30,901 bases of DNA from Bacteroidetes bacterium UBA4009 (GTDB lineage: Bacteria > Bacteroidota > Bacteroidia > NS11-12g > UBA9320), in NCBI GenBank assembly GCA_002384205.1, contig DGBH01000006.1, positions 1,190-32,090 of the forward strand. Direction: 5' to 3'. The stretch's first letter is position 1. Each line of letters begins with the position of its first letter. This document shows, piece by piece, positions 8,666 to 17,176 of the stretch. A model generated the notes under the pieces. It made no database searches. It was not told where the DNA came from and worked only from the letters and a program-made list of their open reading frames with translations. The position numbers were made by a program, and so were the translations under genes.

Positions 8666-10303
8666 GTGAAAAAAATAATTTTCCTACTGTTTATATCGGT
8701 AATGACAGCTTGTTCACTTTCCAAAACAAAAGTTAAACCCAAGCTAATTGTTCTTATTAGTGTAGATCAAATGCGTGCAGACTACATCGAACGTTTTAAA
8801 GATCAAATGCCGTTTGTCTATAAAGAGCTTTATGATGGAGGTTTAAATTATGTGAATACCCATCATTTTCATGCAAAAACTACTACGGCAGCGGGGCACG
8901 CAACATTGGCTACGGGATGTTTGCCGAGTACGCATGGTATTGTAGATAACAATGTATACGTGAGGGCTACACGAAAAACCGAATACTCTATTTTGGATAC
9001 TACCATCTCCTTTGTAGGCATAGATAGCTGTTCATTACAAAAAGTTTCAGCGGCTAAACTAAAGAAACCCACTTTAGGAGATTATATAAAAATGAATGAT
9101 TCTTTAAGCAAAAGTTATAGTGTAGCCTTAAAAGATAGATCTGCTATACTCATGGGAGGGTATTCTACCAATAGAGCATATTGGTTTGATGGGCAGAGTA
9201 CCCAAATGGTAAGCACTAATTACTATGCAGAACCCTTTCCTGAATGGGTAACAGCTTTTAGAGCAGATCAAATTTATAAATCGGAAATAGAAAATGGTTG
9301 GTTATTGAATACATCTATGCAACCATTGCACAACCATTTACTAGACCAAGACAGTGCAGTGTATGAATGTGGCACTTTTCAACCGTGGTTTCCGCATACA
9401 TTGAGCAGTATCGATAACACAAAAGAAAGTGAAAATAAGATAGGGACCTTTATGTGGAATACACCTTATGGCGATGAATTTGTGTTGAAGTTTGCAGAGC
9501 AACTTATTGTAAAAAATCAGTTAGGGGAAGATGAGCATACCGATGTACTTACCGTTGGTCTTTCCGCTGCAGATGTTATCGGACATCAATTTGGGCCAAA
9601 CAGTGTAGAGGTTGCGGACTATTATGCTAGATTAGATCATTATTTGGAAGTATTTGTAACTATGCTTAACAAAAAGATAGGAAAGGATAATTATATACTT
9701 GCCTTAACAGCAGATCATGGCGTAGTGCCTATGCCAGAATTTACTAATCTTTCTGAAAAGGCGGTACGCGTCGAGTCTCAACAATTTGATGAAGATATGC
9801 TGACTATAGATAAAGAGTTGATGCAAGAGTTTAATTTAACGGAGAGCACTTTTTTAGAAACATCCTACGAAGGTGTAGAGCCTAATTTTAATATATTAAA
9901 ATCTCATCATATTGACTCGCTTCATTACTTAGAAGCATTAAAGTCAAAACTCAAGAAGTTACGTTATGTCGAACAAGCATATACTCCCAGTGATTTCGTA
10001 AATGCCAAAGACAATGAAGGATACAAAATGCAGTTTAGCAACAGCTATGACCCACGATTTGGGTATTATGTTCAAATACTCTGTTCTGAGTTAAGCCTGG
10101 TAGATATGCGGAGCTGTGGTACCACACATGGAACACCCTATAGTTATGATACGCATGTACCCTTTATCATATTTAGTACAAGTGTTAAGAGCGAAAAAGT
10201 AATGAAGGCAGCAAAAACTATTGACATAGCTCCTACTCTATTGGGATTGGTAGATATAGATATTACGCAAAAAGTAGACGGACAGAATCTTCTGACCCAA
10301 TAG
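8666..10303 (+). CDS. pafA: PafA-type alkaline phosphatase lipoprotein
   Basis: A 545-residue alkaline phosphatase superfamily enzyme that hydrolyses phosphate monoesters outside the cytoplasm. The GTG at 8666 gives a short lipoprotein signal with lipobox MTAC; a GTG at 8639 would add nine residues before it. The two-zinc site is complete and spaced as in the characterised Elizabethkingia PafA: D34, nucleophile T74 (in TTTAAGH), D303 and H307 (DVIGH), D350-H351 (TADHG) and H488 (THGTPYSYDTH). The PafA-specific substrate residues also appear: N95 in GIVDNN, and K156 and R158 in LKDRSAIL. That trio separates PafA from nucleotide pyrophosphatases of the same fold. PafA enzymes are known for expression not repressed by phosphate. 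The gene ends 8 bp from the convergent ppk1. Confidence 0.92.
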   Translation: MKKIIFLLFISVMTACSLSKTKVKPKLIVLISVDQMRADYIERFKDQMPFVYKELYDGGLNYVNTHHFHAKTTTAAGHATLATGCLPSTHGIVDNNVYVRATRKTEYSILDTTISFVGIDSCSLQKVSAAKLKKPTLGDYIKMNDSLSKSYSVALKDRSAILMGGYSTNRAYWFDGQSTQMVSTNYYAEPFPEWVTAFRADQIYKSEIENGWLLNTSMQPLHNHLLDQDSAVYECGTFQPWFPHTLSSIDNTKESENKIGTFMWNTPYGDEFVLKFAEQLIVKNQLGEDEHTDVLTVGLSAADVIGHQFGPNSVEVADYYARLDHYLEVFVTMLNKKIGKDNYILALTADHGVVPMPEFTNLSEKAVRVESQQFDEDMLTIDKELMQEFNLTESTFLETSYEGVEPNFNILKSHHIDSLHYLEALKSKLKKLRYVEQAYTPSDFVNAKDNEGYKMQFSNSYDPRFGYYVQILCSELSLVDMRSCGTTHGTPYSYDTHVPFIIFSTSVKSEKVMKAAKTIDIAPTLLGLVDIDITQKVDGQNLLTQ

Positions 10304-10311
10304 GAAAGTCT

Positions 10312-12315
10312 TTATCTTAACAGATCGTATAATGCGATTTGAGATCGAAGGGGCGCTTTACCGTTGGTGTACATGGTATTAGAAAGTGTACTATCTATCA
10401 CTCTTGCTCTTTGGTTGTCAGACCATTGCAAGTGTAAATATGCGATAAGCTCTTTTCTAATCTTATCATCATATATAGGAGTAAGCGCTTCTATTCTAAT
10501 ATCTAAATTTCTAGTCATTAAATCGGCTGAACCTAAATACAGTTTACCACTAGCCTCATTACCAAACCAAAATACGCGAGAATGCTCTAAAAATCGACCT
10601 ACAATACTTCTAATGGTAATATTTTCAATAGAAACCATACTGCACACGCCTCTTACCAGTAATTTAACTTCCACGCCTTGTTGGGCAGCGTTCAGAATGG
10701 CATTGATAATTCCTTCATCTACCAGATTATTTATTTTAATAAAAATATGACCTTCCCCTCCATCCTTTACCACTTTAATTTCATTGTCAATTAAATTGAT
10801 TAGCCCTTTTCGAAGATTAATTGGAGCTACAAGTAAGTGTTCAAAAGAGTAACTTAGGTATGGTTTTTCAAAGATTTGGAATACACGTTCCACTTCATTG
10901 GCGATTCTTTCATCTGCGGTTATTAAAGCAGTGTCACCATAAATCTTGGCGGTTTTTTCATGAAAATTGCCTGTGCTTATTAGTGAATAATTTTTCAAGA
11001 CGCCTTTTGAGTATCGCTGTATAAGCAGCAGTTTACTGTGTACTTTAAGACCTTTAAGCCCAAATTCGATTTGTATATTTTCGTCTTGAAGTTGTTTTGA
11101 CCATTCTAGGTTGGCTTCTTCATCAAATCGAGCTCTAAGCTCGATAACCACATAAACTTGCTTCCCATTTCGAGCAGCATTTTTAAGCGCTTTGATTATT
11201 TTTGACTTAGGAGCAACCCTATACAGGCTCATTTTAATGCTCTCTACCTTAGGATCAATAGATGCCTCTCGAATAATATCAATGATAATATCAAAAGAGT
11301 GATACGGCATCTGCAGTAAAATATCACTTTCACTTATCTGCTTCAGAAGAGGTCTTTTTTTATTTAGTCTATTATGCTCAATAGAGGGTAATTCCGCATA
11401 ACACAAGTCTTCTCGACCTAAATTAGGGAATCCCATAAAATCTCTAAAATTATGGTACCTGCCTCCTGGTATAAGATTAGTACTAGACGATAGTTTTATA
11501 TTGGCAATAATATAATTTAGTTGGGTTTCTGGCATTTCACGGTCATATACGAATCGTACTACCTTCCCCTTCTTTCTGTTAGAAACACTTTTGGTAACCT
11601 TTTCATAATAACTAGCGCTAAAATCATCGTCAAGGTCGAGCTCTGCATCTCTGGTTAGTTTAATAATGTATGAGGTGATATCTAAAGGCTCGAATATAGA
11701 CAGTATATACGGCATGTTATAGCGTATTACATCATCCAAATAAATGATATTTTTCTGCTCATTTTCACTCGGTAACTCTATAAAACGAGAGATGTAATCC
11801 GTAGGAAGTTCGATAAGCGCATGATGTTGCTTATCTGATTTTTTGGTAAACGAAATGAAAAGGTAAACAGATTGATCTCTGAGGTATGGAAATTTTTTAA
11901 CATTGCTAATTATCAGAGGCGTAATTAAAGATTCAACTTCCTTTAAAAAGTATTTCCTAACAAAGTCTGCTTGTTTTTGATCTAGGTTATTTTCGTTTTT
12001 TATGAAGATATTTTCTTGTGTTAGCTGAATTAATATCTGCTCATAGGTTTCATAAAAAGATGCATGCAGTTGTATAACGCGACTCTGTATCTTTTCTAGA
12101 ATAGAACTCGCTTGTTCTGCTAGTTCTGCATTACTTGTTTCTAGCGCATTTTGAAATCGAATTAATGTTGCTACTCGAACCCTAAAAAACTCATCCAAGT
12201 TATTACTATAGATACCTAAAAATCGCATACGTTGAATCAAGGGGACGTCCTGATTTTGGGCTTCTTGCAATACGCGTTCGTTAAAAGAAAGCCAGCTAAT
12301 ATCTCTATTTATCAT
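10312..12315 (-). CDS. ppk1: Polyphosphate kinase 1
   Basis: Ppk1 reversibly transfers the ATP gamma-phosphate to inorganic polyphosphate. The 667-residue length is close to the E. coli enzyme (688). The N-terminal domain begins with the diagnostic NRDISWLSFNERVLQEA and SNNLDEFFRVR. The two phospholipase-D-like catalytic domains carry the autophosphorylated His (H426, in KVHSKLLLI), the second conserved His (H578, in RFLEHSRVF) and STGNFHEKTAKIYGD and GSADLMTRNLDIRIE. All key residues are present, so it should be active. It is the last gene of a four-gene minus-strand run (LysM protein, O-antigen ligase-like, OMP, ppk1), 24 bp after the OMP stop. It is tail to tail with pafA, with no room for a separate terminator. 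Confidence 0.97.
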   Translation of the reverse strand: MINRDISWLSFNERVLQEAQNQDVPLIQRMRFLGIYSNNLDEFFRVRVATLIRFQNALETSNAELAEQASSILEKIQSRVIQLHASFYETYEQILIQLTQENIFIKNENNLDQKQADFVRKYFLKEVESLITPLIISNVKKFPYLRDQSVYLFISFTKKSDKQHHALIELPTDYISRFIELPSENEQKNIIYLDDVIRYNMPYILSIFEPLDITSYIIKLTRDAELDLDDDFSASYYEKVTKSVSNRKKGKVVRFVYDREMPETQLNYIIANIKLSSSTNLIPGGRYHNFRDFMGFPNLGREDLCYAELPSIEHNRLNKKRPLLKQISESDILLQMPYHSFDIIIDIIREASIDPKVESIKMSLYRVAPKSKIIKALKNAARNGKQVYVVIELRARFDEEANLEWSKQLQDENIQIEFGLKGLKVHSKLLLIQRYSKGVLKNYSLISTGNFHEKTAKIYGDTALITADERIANEVERVFQIFEKPYLSYSFEHLLVAPINLRKGLINLIDNEIKVVKDGGEGHIFIKINNLVDEGIINAILNAAQQGVEVKLLVRGVCSMVSIENITIRSIVGRFLEHSRVFWFGNEASGKLYLGSADLMTRNLDIRIEALTPIYDDKIRKELIAYLHLQWSDNQRARVIDSTLSNTMYTNGKAPLRSQIALYDLLR

Positions 12316-12339
12316 ACGAATATTGAACTATATTTTATA

Positions 12340-13098
12340 CTAATTGAGGGGGTATACCAAACTCAGTTTTAATGAGGTAGCTCTAGTTGTTCTTTTACTG
12401 GTAAGTCTATTGCCCTCACCATCTATATCTTGGGGTTGAATAGGTCCGAAACCGTATTTTAAATTTACTTCTACAGGTGATATACCTCTTACAAAGCTTA
12501 CACCTCCCGTAATGGCGGGCATCAGCCAGGCTTTATTAATTCCTTTGGATTGGGGTTCATTGCTAAAATTAAAAACTCCCAATTTATTGAATTCATAACC
12601 TGCTCCAATGTTAATTCCGAAATCGTCTGTTGCAAAAAATGTAGAACCAGCTCCGAAATAAACCCGTGCTAAAACCGGTATTTGTAGTGTTCCGAAACCA
12701 CTCCCCCCGCGAACTTCAGGAGCAGACGCAAATACGGTACTGAATCCAAATGCAACCGGTGCCGAAAGCGCGAAGGCTAGATTTTCTTGAATATCGAGTA
12801 TGTTGTATCTAGCCTCAAATCCCAACGAATACAGAGATGTGGTAGAACTTTGTGTCGCAGCTCGGCTATACTTAAAGCTAGGTTGCGTTTCCCGAGGATT
12901 ATAGTATGCTAATGGAGAGGTAATGTAATCGATGAGAAACGAACTTGAAATACTTAAATAAGTTCTACTCTTCCAATCCGTAAATTCCGTTTGTATAAAG
13001 TCACTACTTTGGTCTTCGTCATTCTCCACTGCGTTAACTTGCGCAAAAGAAACGTTACTCAGCATAAGAAATAAAATAATGATACTATTTTTCGTCAT
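12340..13098 (-). CDS. Outer-membrane beta-barrel protein, function unknown
   Basis: A 252-residue protein with a signal peptide (MTKNSIIILFL to VSFAQ). The ATG at 13098 is preferred; another lies 4 codons earlier at 13110. The mature part alternates polar and hydrophobic residues with aromatic strand ends (RTYLSISSSFLIDYI, LGFEARYNIL, NIGAGYEFNKLGVF, VEVNLKYGFGPIQ, SLKLSLVYPLN), as in small 8-10 strand porin-like barrels of Bacteroidota. No enzymatic motif is visible. It lies between the O-antigen ligase-like gene and ppk1 with short gaps on both sides, so it is probably cotranscribed with them. Confidence 0.7.
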   Translation of the reverse strand: MTKNSIIILFLMLSNVSFAQVNAVENDEDQSSDFIQTEFTDWKSRTYLSISSSFLIDYITSPLAYYNPRETQPSFKYSRAATQSSTTSLYSLGFEARYNILDIQENLAFALSAPVAFGFSTVFASAPEVRGGSGFGTLQIPVLARVYFGAGSTFFATDDFGINIGAGYEFNKLGVFNFSNEPQSKGINKAWLMPAITGGVSFVRGISPVEVNLKYGFGPIQPQDIDGEGNRLTSKRTTRATSLKLSLVYPLN

Positions 13099-13137
13099 AT
13101 TGTTCAACATTTCAAAATTAACAAGTTTTAAAAAGGT

Positions 13138-14376
13138 TCACGTCACTTTAGTACCATTTATTTCTTCTTTGATGAAAAGATAATACGAAAGTGGCAGTAA
13201 AAGAGAAATGAAAAATAAACTAGCTTGACGCTCCAGTAAAGACTCAAACTGAAGTGATACAAAAAAAATAGTCATTATGCCCCAAAAAGGAAATGTGGTA
13301 GATGGTAAAATTTTGAATAAGGCACTAAAATAGAATAGTAATGAGAGTATACCAACCCAACCAAACTTTACCCCATATTCTAAAAATTGATTATGTGAGC
13401 CTACTCTATTTACTTTAAAAAGAACTGAGTTTCGCAACGTATATGCTTCTTGCATTTTGGCTTCTTGTGCCTCTGCTCCCACTCCTAATGGATTATTACG
13501 GAGCATAAATATGGATGTTTTATAACCTTCAAAGCGCATTGCCATCGACTTATAATTAATCTCCTTACCGTTTCCCCAACTACTAAAGTCTTCTAAGCTA
13601 TTCGCTGTTTTACTTCTAAAGGATGTGCTCGAAACATAAGCGACGCTCACAAAAATAACAATGCTTAAAATCCCTAAAAATAAAGGCTTTACGGATTTTT
13701 GTTGATATACCAGTACAAGCAATGAGACTATAAACCCACTGTACAGCGCCATCAAACCAGTACGAGAACTTAATATGTGGCAACAGATAGCAATCACAAC
13801 AAGCATCCCTACACCTACATAATGTTTATTCCCGTGTAATTTCTTAAAATATAGCAAACCCGCTAAACCAAGAATCACCCATGCGTTCAAAATACCAAAA
13901 TGAATATGATGCATATTGGGGATAGGTATATGCTTGCTCTGTAATAGTAAAGCGTTGTAATACTCTTTATGCATGAGGTAATTGGTAACTGCGACTATGT
14001 CCACGACCAAAATCATGGAAGATAATATCAAAAACAGTAAAATTAGATGTGCTTTCAACTTACCAAATGCGGCAAAACAAGCGAGTTGAAGGCCCACAAA
14101 AACAAGCAGAAGCAGTATTTTATTTAGCGAAACCGAGGCATCCGCACTTCTAAAAACATCGAGTATATACAGAAGGAAAATAAAAATCAAACTGAATGCT
14201 ATGCCGTTCAACTTTTTTGAAAATGATGCTTTGTACGATAAGATGGCTATCACAATAAGTAAGAATGATGAGACACTTAAGATAGCAGGCGAATACCATA
14301 AGCTGCTAAAACCGACAGCACTTATGATGATAAAAACGAAAGCAGGAAAACGGTAAGTAGTTAACTTATCGAGCAT
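13138..14376 (-). CDS. O-antigen ligase-like polytopic membrane protein
   Basis: A 412-residue inner-membrane protein with around ten hydrophobic segments. The central periplasmic loop and following helix carry NNPLGVGAEA and VGSHNQFLEYGVKFGWVG, the signature of the Wzy_C / O-antigen ligase (WaaL) and polymerase superfamily, including the conserved His in SHNQ. Members join or polymerise undecaprenyl-linked glycans at the periplasmic face; which of these reactions applies cannot be told. Its start overlaps the upstream LysM gene by 11 bp, implying translational coupling. A GT9 heptosyltransferase-like gene lies about 3 kb away on the other strand. Confidence 0.82.
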   Translation of the reverse strand: MLDKLTTYRFPAFVFIIISAVGFSSLWYSPAILSVSSFLLIVIAILSYKASFSKKLNGIAFSLIFIFLLYILDVFRSADASVSLNKILLLLVFVGLQLACFAAFGKLKAHLILLFLILSSMILVVDIVAVTNYLMHKEYYNALLLQSKHIPIPNMHHIHFGILNAWVILGLAGLLYFKKLHGNKHYVGVGMLVVIAICCHILSSRTGLMALYSGFIVSLLVLVYQQKSVKPLFLGILSIVIFVSVAYVSSTSFRSKTANSLEDFSSWGNGKEINYKSMAMRFEGYKTSIFMLRNNPLGVGAEAQEAKMQEAYTLRNSVLFKVNRVGSHNQFLEYGVKFGWVGILSLLFYFSALFKILPSTTFPFWGIMTIFFVSLQFESLLERQASLFFISLLLPLSYYLFIKEEINGTKVT

Positions 14377-15286
14377 AGCTTAATGCTACTTTATCTTTCG
14401 ATCGGATGGATATTTTTTGAGAAGACAAGGCACTAATTCTGAGTATTTCGGAACTATTTTCTGGCTTAGTAAAGTTTCCTATCACCTTAACAAACACGGT
14501 ACTCTTATTCGCTGGATTGGTAACCATAAGAACGGTTCCAATAGGAGCATTAAAATGTAATGCGAAGTTTTTGTCACTAGGCAAATCGTCACTTCCAATG
14601 CTAACAATGCCTGTTTCTTCTACTTTTTCGATATCGTACTCGATTAGTTTTTCAACTTTGATAGTATATCCTGAAGAACTCTCTACTGTTTTTGTGGTAA
14701 CTTCCGTATTAAACCCAACATCCTCATACTTGTTTTCACTTAATTCCGACTTCATTTTGTCATAGTCCTTTGCTACTTTATCCTTTTTATCATTTACCAA
14801 ATGATCATCTTTACTTGCACCTACAAGCAGAATCTGACCTACAGATAGCTCGTCTGAGGTTAGTTTATTTAGCTGTTTAATACTTTCAACAGATACTTCA
14901 TACTTTTTAGAAATGGTATACAGTGTTTGGCCAGCTTCTATCTTATGATTTATTATCGCCACAAAGCTTGGTGATTCTGTTTTTGCGCCAACTTCGGAGT
15001 ATGTTGTATTGCTTTTACCTATCTCTTTTGATTTTAATTCGGCATACGCTGGAATCAATAGCACTTGATCTATTTTAATAGCTGAATCAGCACCAGGATT
15101 TTGATCCACTATGCTTTTTAATGCAACATTGTATCTTTTGCTTAGGCCATACAATCCATCTCCTTTTTCTACTTTATGAAGAATATATGTTTTGCCATTT
15201 TTAACTTTACTTCCTATAGAATCACACTTGTGGGCTAAAGCATTAAATGAACTTAGAAATACGATGACTGATAATAATTTTTTCAT
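14366..15286 (-). CDS. Secreted protein with two LysM domains and a DPBB-like C-terminus
   Basis: A 306-residue protein with a signal peptide (MKKLLSVIVFLSSFNALA). LysM 1 is at about residues 33-81 (ILHKVEKGDGLYGLSKRYNV) and LysM 2 at about 110-155 (HKIEAGQTLYTISKKYEV). Both bind peptidoglycan-type glycans. A charged linker follows, then a C-terminal segment from about 235 (HFNAPIGTVLMVTNP, VFVKVIGNFTKP, ILRISALSSQKI) that resembles the double-psi beta-barrel of RlpA-like proteins, but without an obvious catalytic Asp/His set. It is probably a periplasmic cell-wall-binding protein. It is the first gene of the run to ppk1 and overlaps the next start by 11 bp. Confidence 0.8.
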   Translation of the reverse strand: MKKLLSVIVFLSSFNALAHKCDSIGSKVKNGKTYILHKVEKGDGLYGLSKRYNVALKSIVDQNPGADSAIKIDQVLLIPAYAELKSKEIGKSNTTYSEVGAKTESPSFVAIINHKIEAGQTLYTISKKYEVSVESIKQLNKLTSDELSVGQILLVGASKDDHLVNDKKDKVAKDYDKMKSELSENKYEDVGFNTEVTTKTVESSSGYTIKVEKLIEYDIEKVEETGIVSIGSDDLPSDKNFALHFNAPIGTVLMVTNPANKSTVFVKVIGNFTKPENSSEILRISALSSQKISIRSKDKVALSYAR

Positions 15287-15294
15287 TACTAATG

Positions 15295-15302
15295 CAAATT
15301 TA
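15295..15302 (-). promoter_or_regulatory. Candidate -7 promoter element for the LysM to ppk1 operon
   Basis: Read on the minus strand, this is TAAATTTG, a full match to the Bacteroidota -7 consensus TAnnTTTG. A TTG lies 22 bp upstream, slightly farther than the usual spacing. The predicted transcript would start only a few bases before the ATG at 15286, so it would be nearly leaderless. Confidence 0.35.
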
Positions 15303-15372
15303 TCAACGATAATTCTGGATTAAACAATTAGTTATTCACTTTGTTGGAAGGATTAGTAGTATTGTGGTCAAA

Positions 15373-16752
15373 ATGAAACACATTTTAAGTATCGCACTAT
15401 TCGTGTTTAGTTCGTTGATAAACTTCGGTCAGCAGCATAAGCCTAAGGTTATTGTTTTTGAGCTAAAGAGTGAAATAAACAGAACATCAACACGTATTAC
15501 AAGCCAAGCGGTTGCCAAAGCCGAAAAGTTGAATGCCGATTTAATAATCGTTCATATGAACACCTATGGGGGGTATGTGACGGACGCAGACTCCGTAAGA
15601 TCTCGTTTACTGAACACGTCCATACCTACGTGTGTGTTTATAGATAATAATGCTGCAAGTGCTGGGGCGCTTATTTCCATCGCTTGTGATGCCATTTATA
15701 TGCGAAAAGGAGCTAGTATTGGAGCATCTACCGTGGTTATAGCAACAGGTGAAAAGGCGCCAGATAAATACCAAAGTTATATGCGCAAGCAGATACGTAG
15801 CACGGCAGAAAGCAAGGGTAAAATACTCAACGTAAGTGACGGAGACTCTTTCTATAGCTTCAAACGAAATCCGGATATTGCAGAAGGAATGGTGGATGAG
15901 CGCATGATTGTGCCAGGGTTAGTAGATTCCACCAAAGTAATTACGCTCTCTACAGAAGAAGCGTTAAAATGGGGTTATTGTGAAGGAATTGTATCTTCTA
16001 TTTCAGAAATACTAAGCTTAAAAGGACTAGAGAATGCCGAAGTAATAACGGTACAGCCTACTGCGCTGGACAATGGATTGGAGATCCTCTCTTTCCCTTG
16101 GCTTAGAATGATTTTAATACTGCTTATTATTGGTGGCATTGTGTTGGAATTGCAAGCACCTGGATTAGGTATTCCTATTGTGGTATCAATAGCAGCCGCC
16201 ATAGCTTTTTTCGCTCCGTTATATTTCGATGGATTTGCCGAAAACTGGGAAATTATGGTTTTTATTTCTGGGTTAGTCTTATTGGGCTTAGAAATCTTAG
16301 TCATACCTGGTTTTGGAGTTGCGGGCATAAGTGGCATTATCTTTTTAGTATCAGGACTTACGTTAAGTATGATTCGCAACGTAAACTTAGATTTCGGTGA
16401 TGTATCACCCACTGAAATAAATAATGCGATAGCAACGGTATTATTTTCATTGGTTGGTTTTGGAGTACTGCTCTACTTTTTTAGTTCACGATTTATAAAA
16501 TTAAGTTTATTTCAAAAAATTGTACTTCACAACACCATAGCTAAGGCACCTGGAATTCAACGTAGTAACGTTGAATTAAGCACACTTATAGGCCAGCAAG
16601 GTATTGCACACACTGCGCTCAGGCCTATGGGAAGAGTACAACTAAATGGTGTTACTTTTGAAGCCAAGACGGATGGTGATTTTGTAGATAGCGGTAGAAG
16701 CATTCTAGTTAAAAGCATCGAAAATCAATACCTAGTGGTCAAAATACTTTAA
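15373..16752 (+). CDS. nfeD: NfeD family membrane-bound serine protease
   Basis: A 459-residue full-length (NfeD1b-type) protein. The ATG at 15373 gives the signal peptide MKHILSIALFVFSSLINFGQ; a GTG three codons earlier is less likely. Residues 25-220 form a ClpP-like protease domain: NTYGGYVTDA, then the nucleophile S96 in NNAASAGAL, and a probable base Lys (K139 in YMRKQIRST, or K132), matching the Ser-Lys dyad described for archaeal 1510-N. Residues 240-372 hold four or five membrane helices. The C-terminus (about 405-459) is the NfeD OB-fold (LIGQQGIAHTALRPMGRVQLNG). Such proteases are linked to membrane quality control, often with stomatin partners, but no stomatin gene is nearby. The next gene starts 4 bp downstream. 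Confidence 0.92.
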   Translation: MKHILSIALFVFSSLINFGQQHKPKVIVFELKSEINRTSTRITSQAVAKAEKLNADLIIVHMNTYGGYVTDADSVRSRLLNTSIPTCVFIDNNAASAGALISIACDAIYMRKGASIGASTVVIATGEKAPDKYQSYMRKQIRSTAESKGKILNVSDGDSFYSFKRNPDIAEGMVDERMIVPGLVDSTKVITLSTEEALKWGYCEGIVSSISEILSLKGLENAEVITVQPTALDNGLEILSFPWLRMILILLIIGGIVLELQAPGLGIPIVVSIAAAIAFFAPLYFDGFAENWEIMVFISGLVLLGLEILVIPGFGVAGISGIIFLVSGLTLSMIRNVNLDFGDVSPTEINNAIATVLFSLVGFGVLLYFFSSRFIKLSLFQKIVLHNTIAKAPGIQRSNVELSTLIGQQGIAHTALRPMGRVQLNGVTFEAKTDGDFVDSGRSILVKSIENQYLVVKIL

Positions 16753-16756
16753 CATC

Positions 16757-17176
16757 ATGAGAAAGACACTATTTTTATTATTTATACTCGCTTGCATTTC
16801 ACAAGGATTTGCCCAAGAAGAAGTCCAAGTGCAACTAGACGACACCTTATACTTTGCGCCTATCGAAGCAGATAATTATGTTTATATCGATTATTATAAA
16901 AAGACACGTTTTGAAAAAGAAAGGATAGATATGGACACGTGCTACAATCTAAATTTTTATAACCGATTTTTTGGAGATGGTGATTTTGATGTAAGTAGGA
17001 TGCCCAAACGGCTAGCCAATTCATATGGAATAATCAAATATATCATGGCGGGTCAAGATGCTGAAGGAAACAATGTCAATATCATTATTGCCATGATAGA
17101 AAATGGAGTTTCTGCTGCTTATATAATGGAAGATGCTTTTATACATGAAGAGGTGTGGTACGCCCCAAAACAATGA
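16757..17176 (+). CDS. Small secreted protein of unknown function
   Basis: A 139-residue protein with a clear signal peptide (MRKTLFLLFILACISQGFAQ). The mature part is acidic and rich in Tyr and Phe, with one Cys (DTCYNLNFYNRFFGDGDFD) and a C-terminal stretch of alternating hydrophobic residues (NVNIIIAMIENGVSAAYIM). I do not recognise the family. It is placed 4 bp after nfeD and its stop TGA overlaps the ATG of the GT9 gene (ATGA), so the three genes are almost certainly translated from one transcript. A periplasmic role with NfeD or in envelope assembly is only an inference from position. Confidence 0.75.
   Translation: MRKTLFLLFILACISQGFAQEEVQVQLDDTLYFAPIEADNYVYIDYYKKTRFEKERIDMDTCYNLNFYNRFFGDGDFDVSRMPKRLANSYGIIKYIMAGQDAEGNNVNIIIAMIENGVSAAYIMEDAFIHEEVWYAPKQ

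Noticed and set aside
15975..16412. 145-codon minus-strand frame opposite nfeD
   Set aside because: It covers the conserved membrane region of nfeD, with Lys/Pro/Ile-rich sequence that is the complement of hydrophobic codons.
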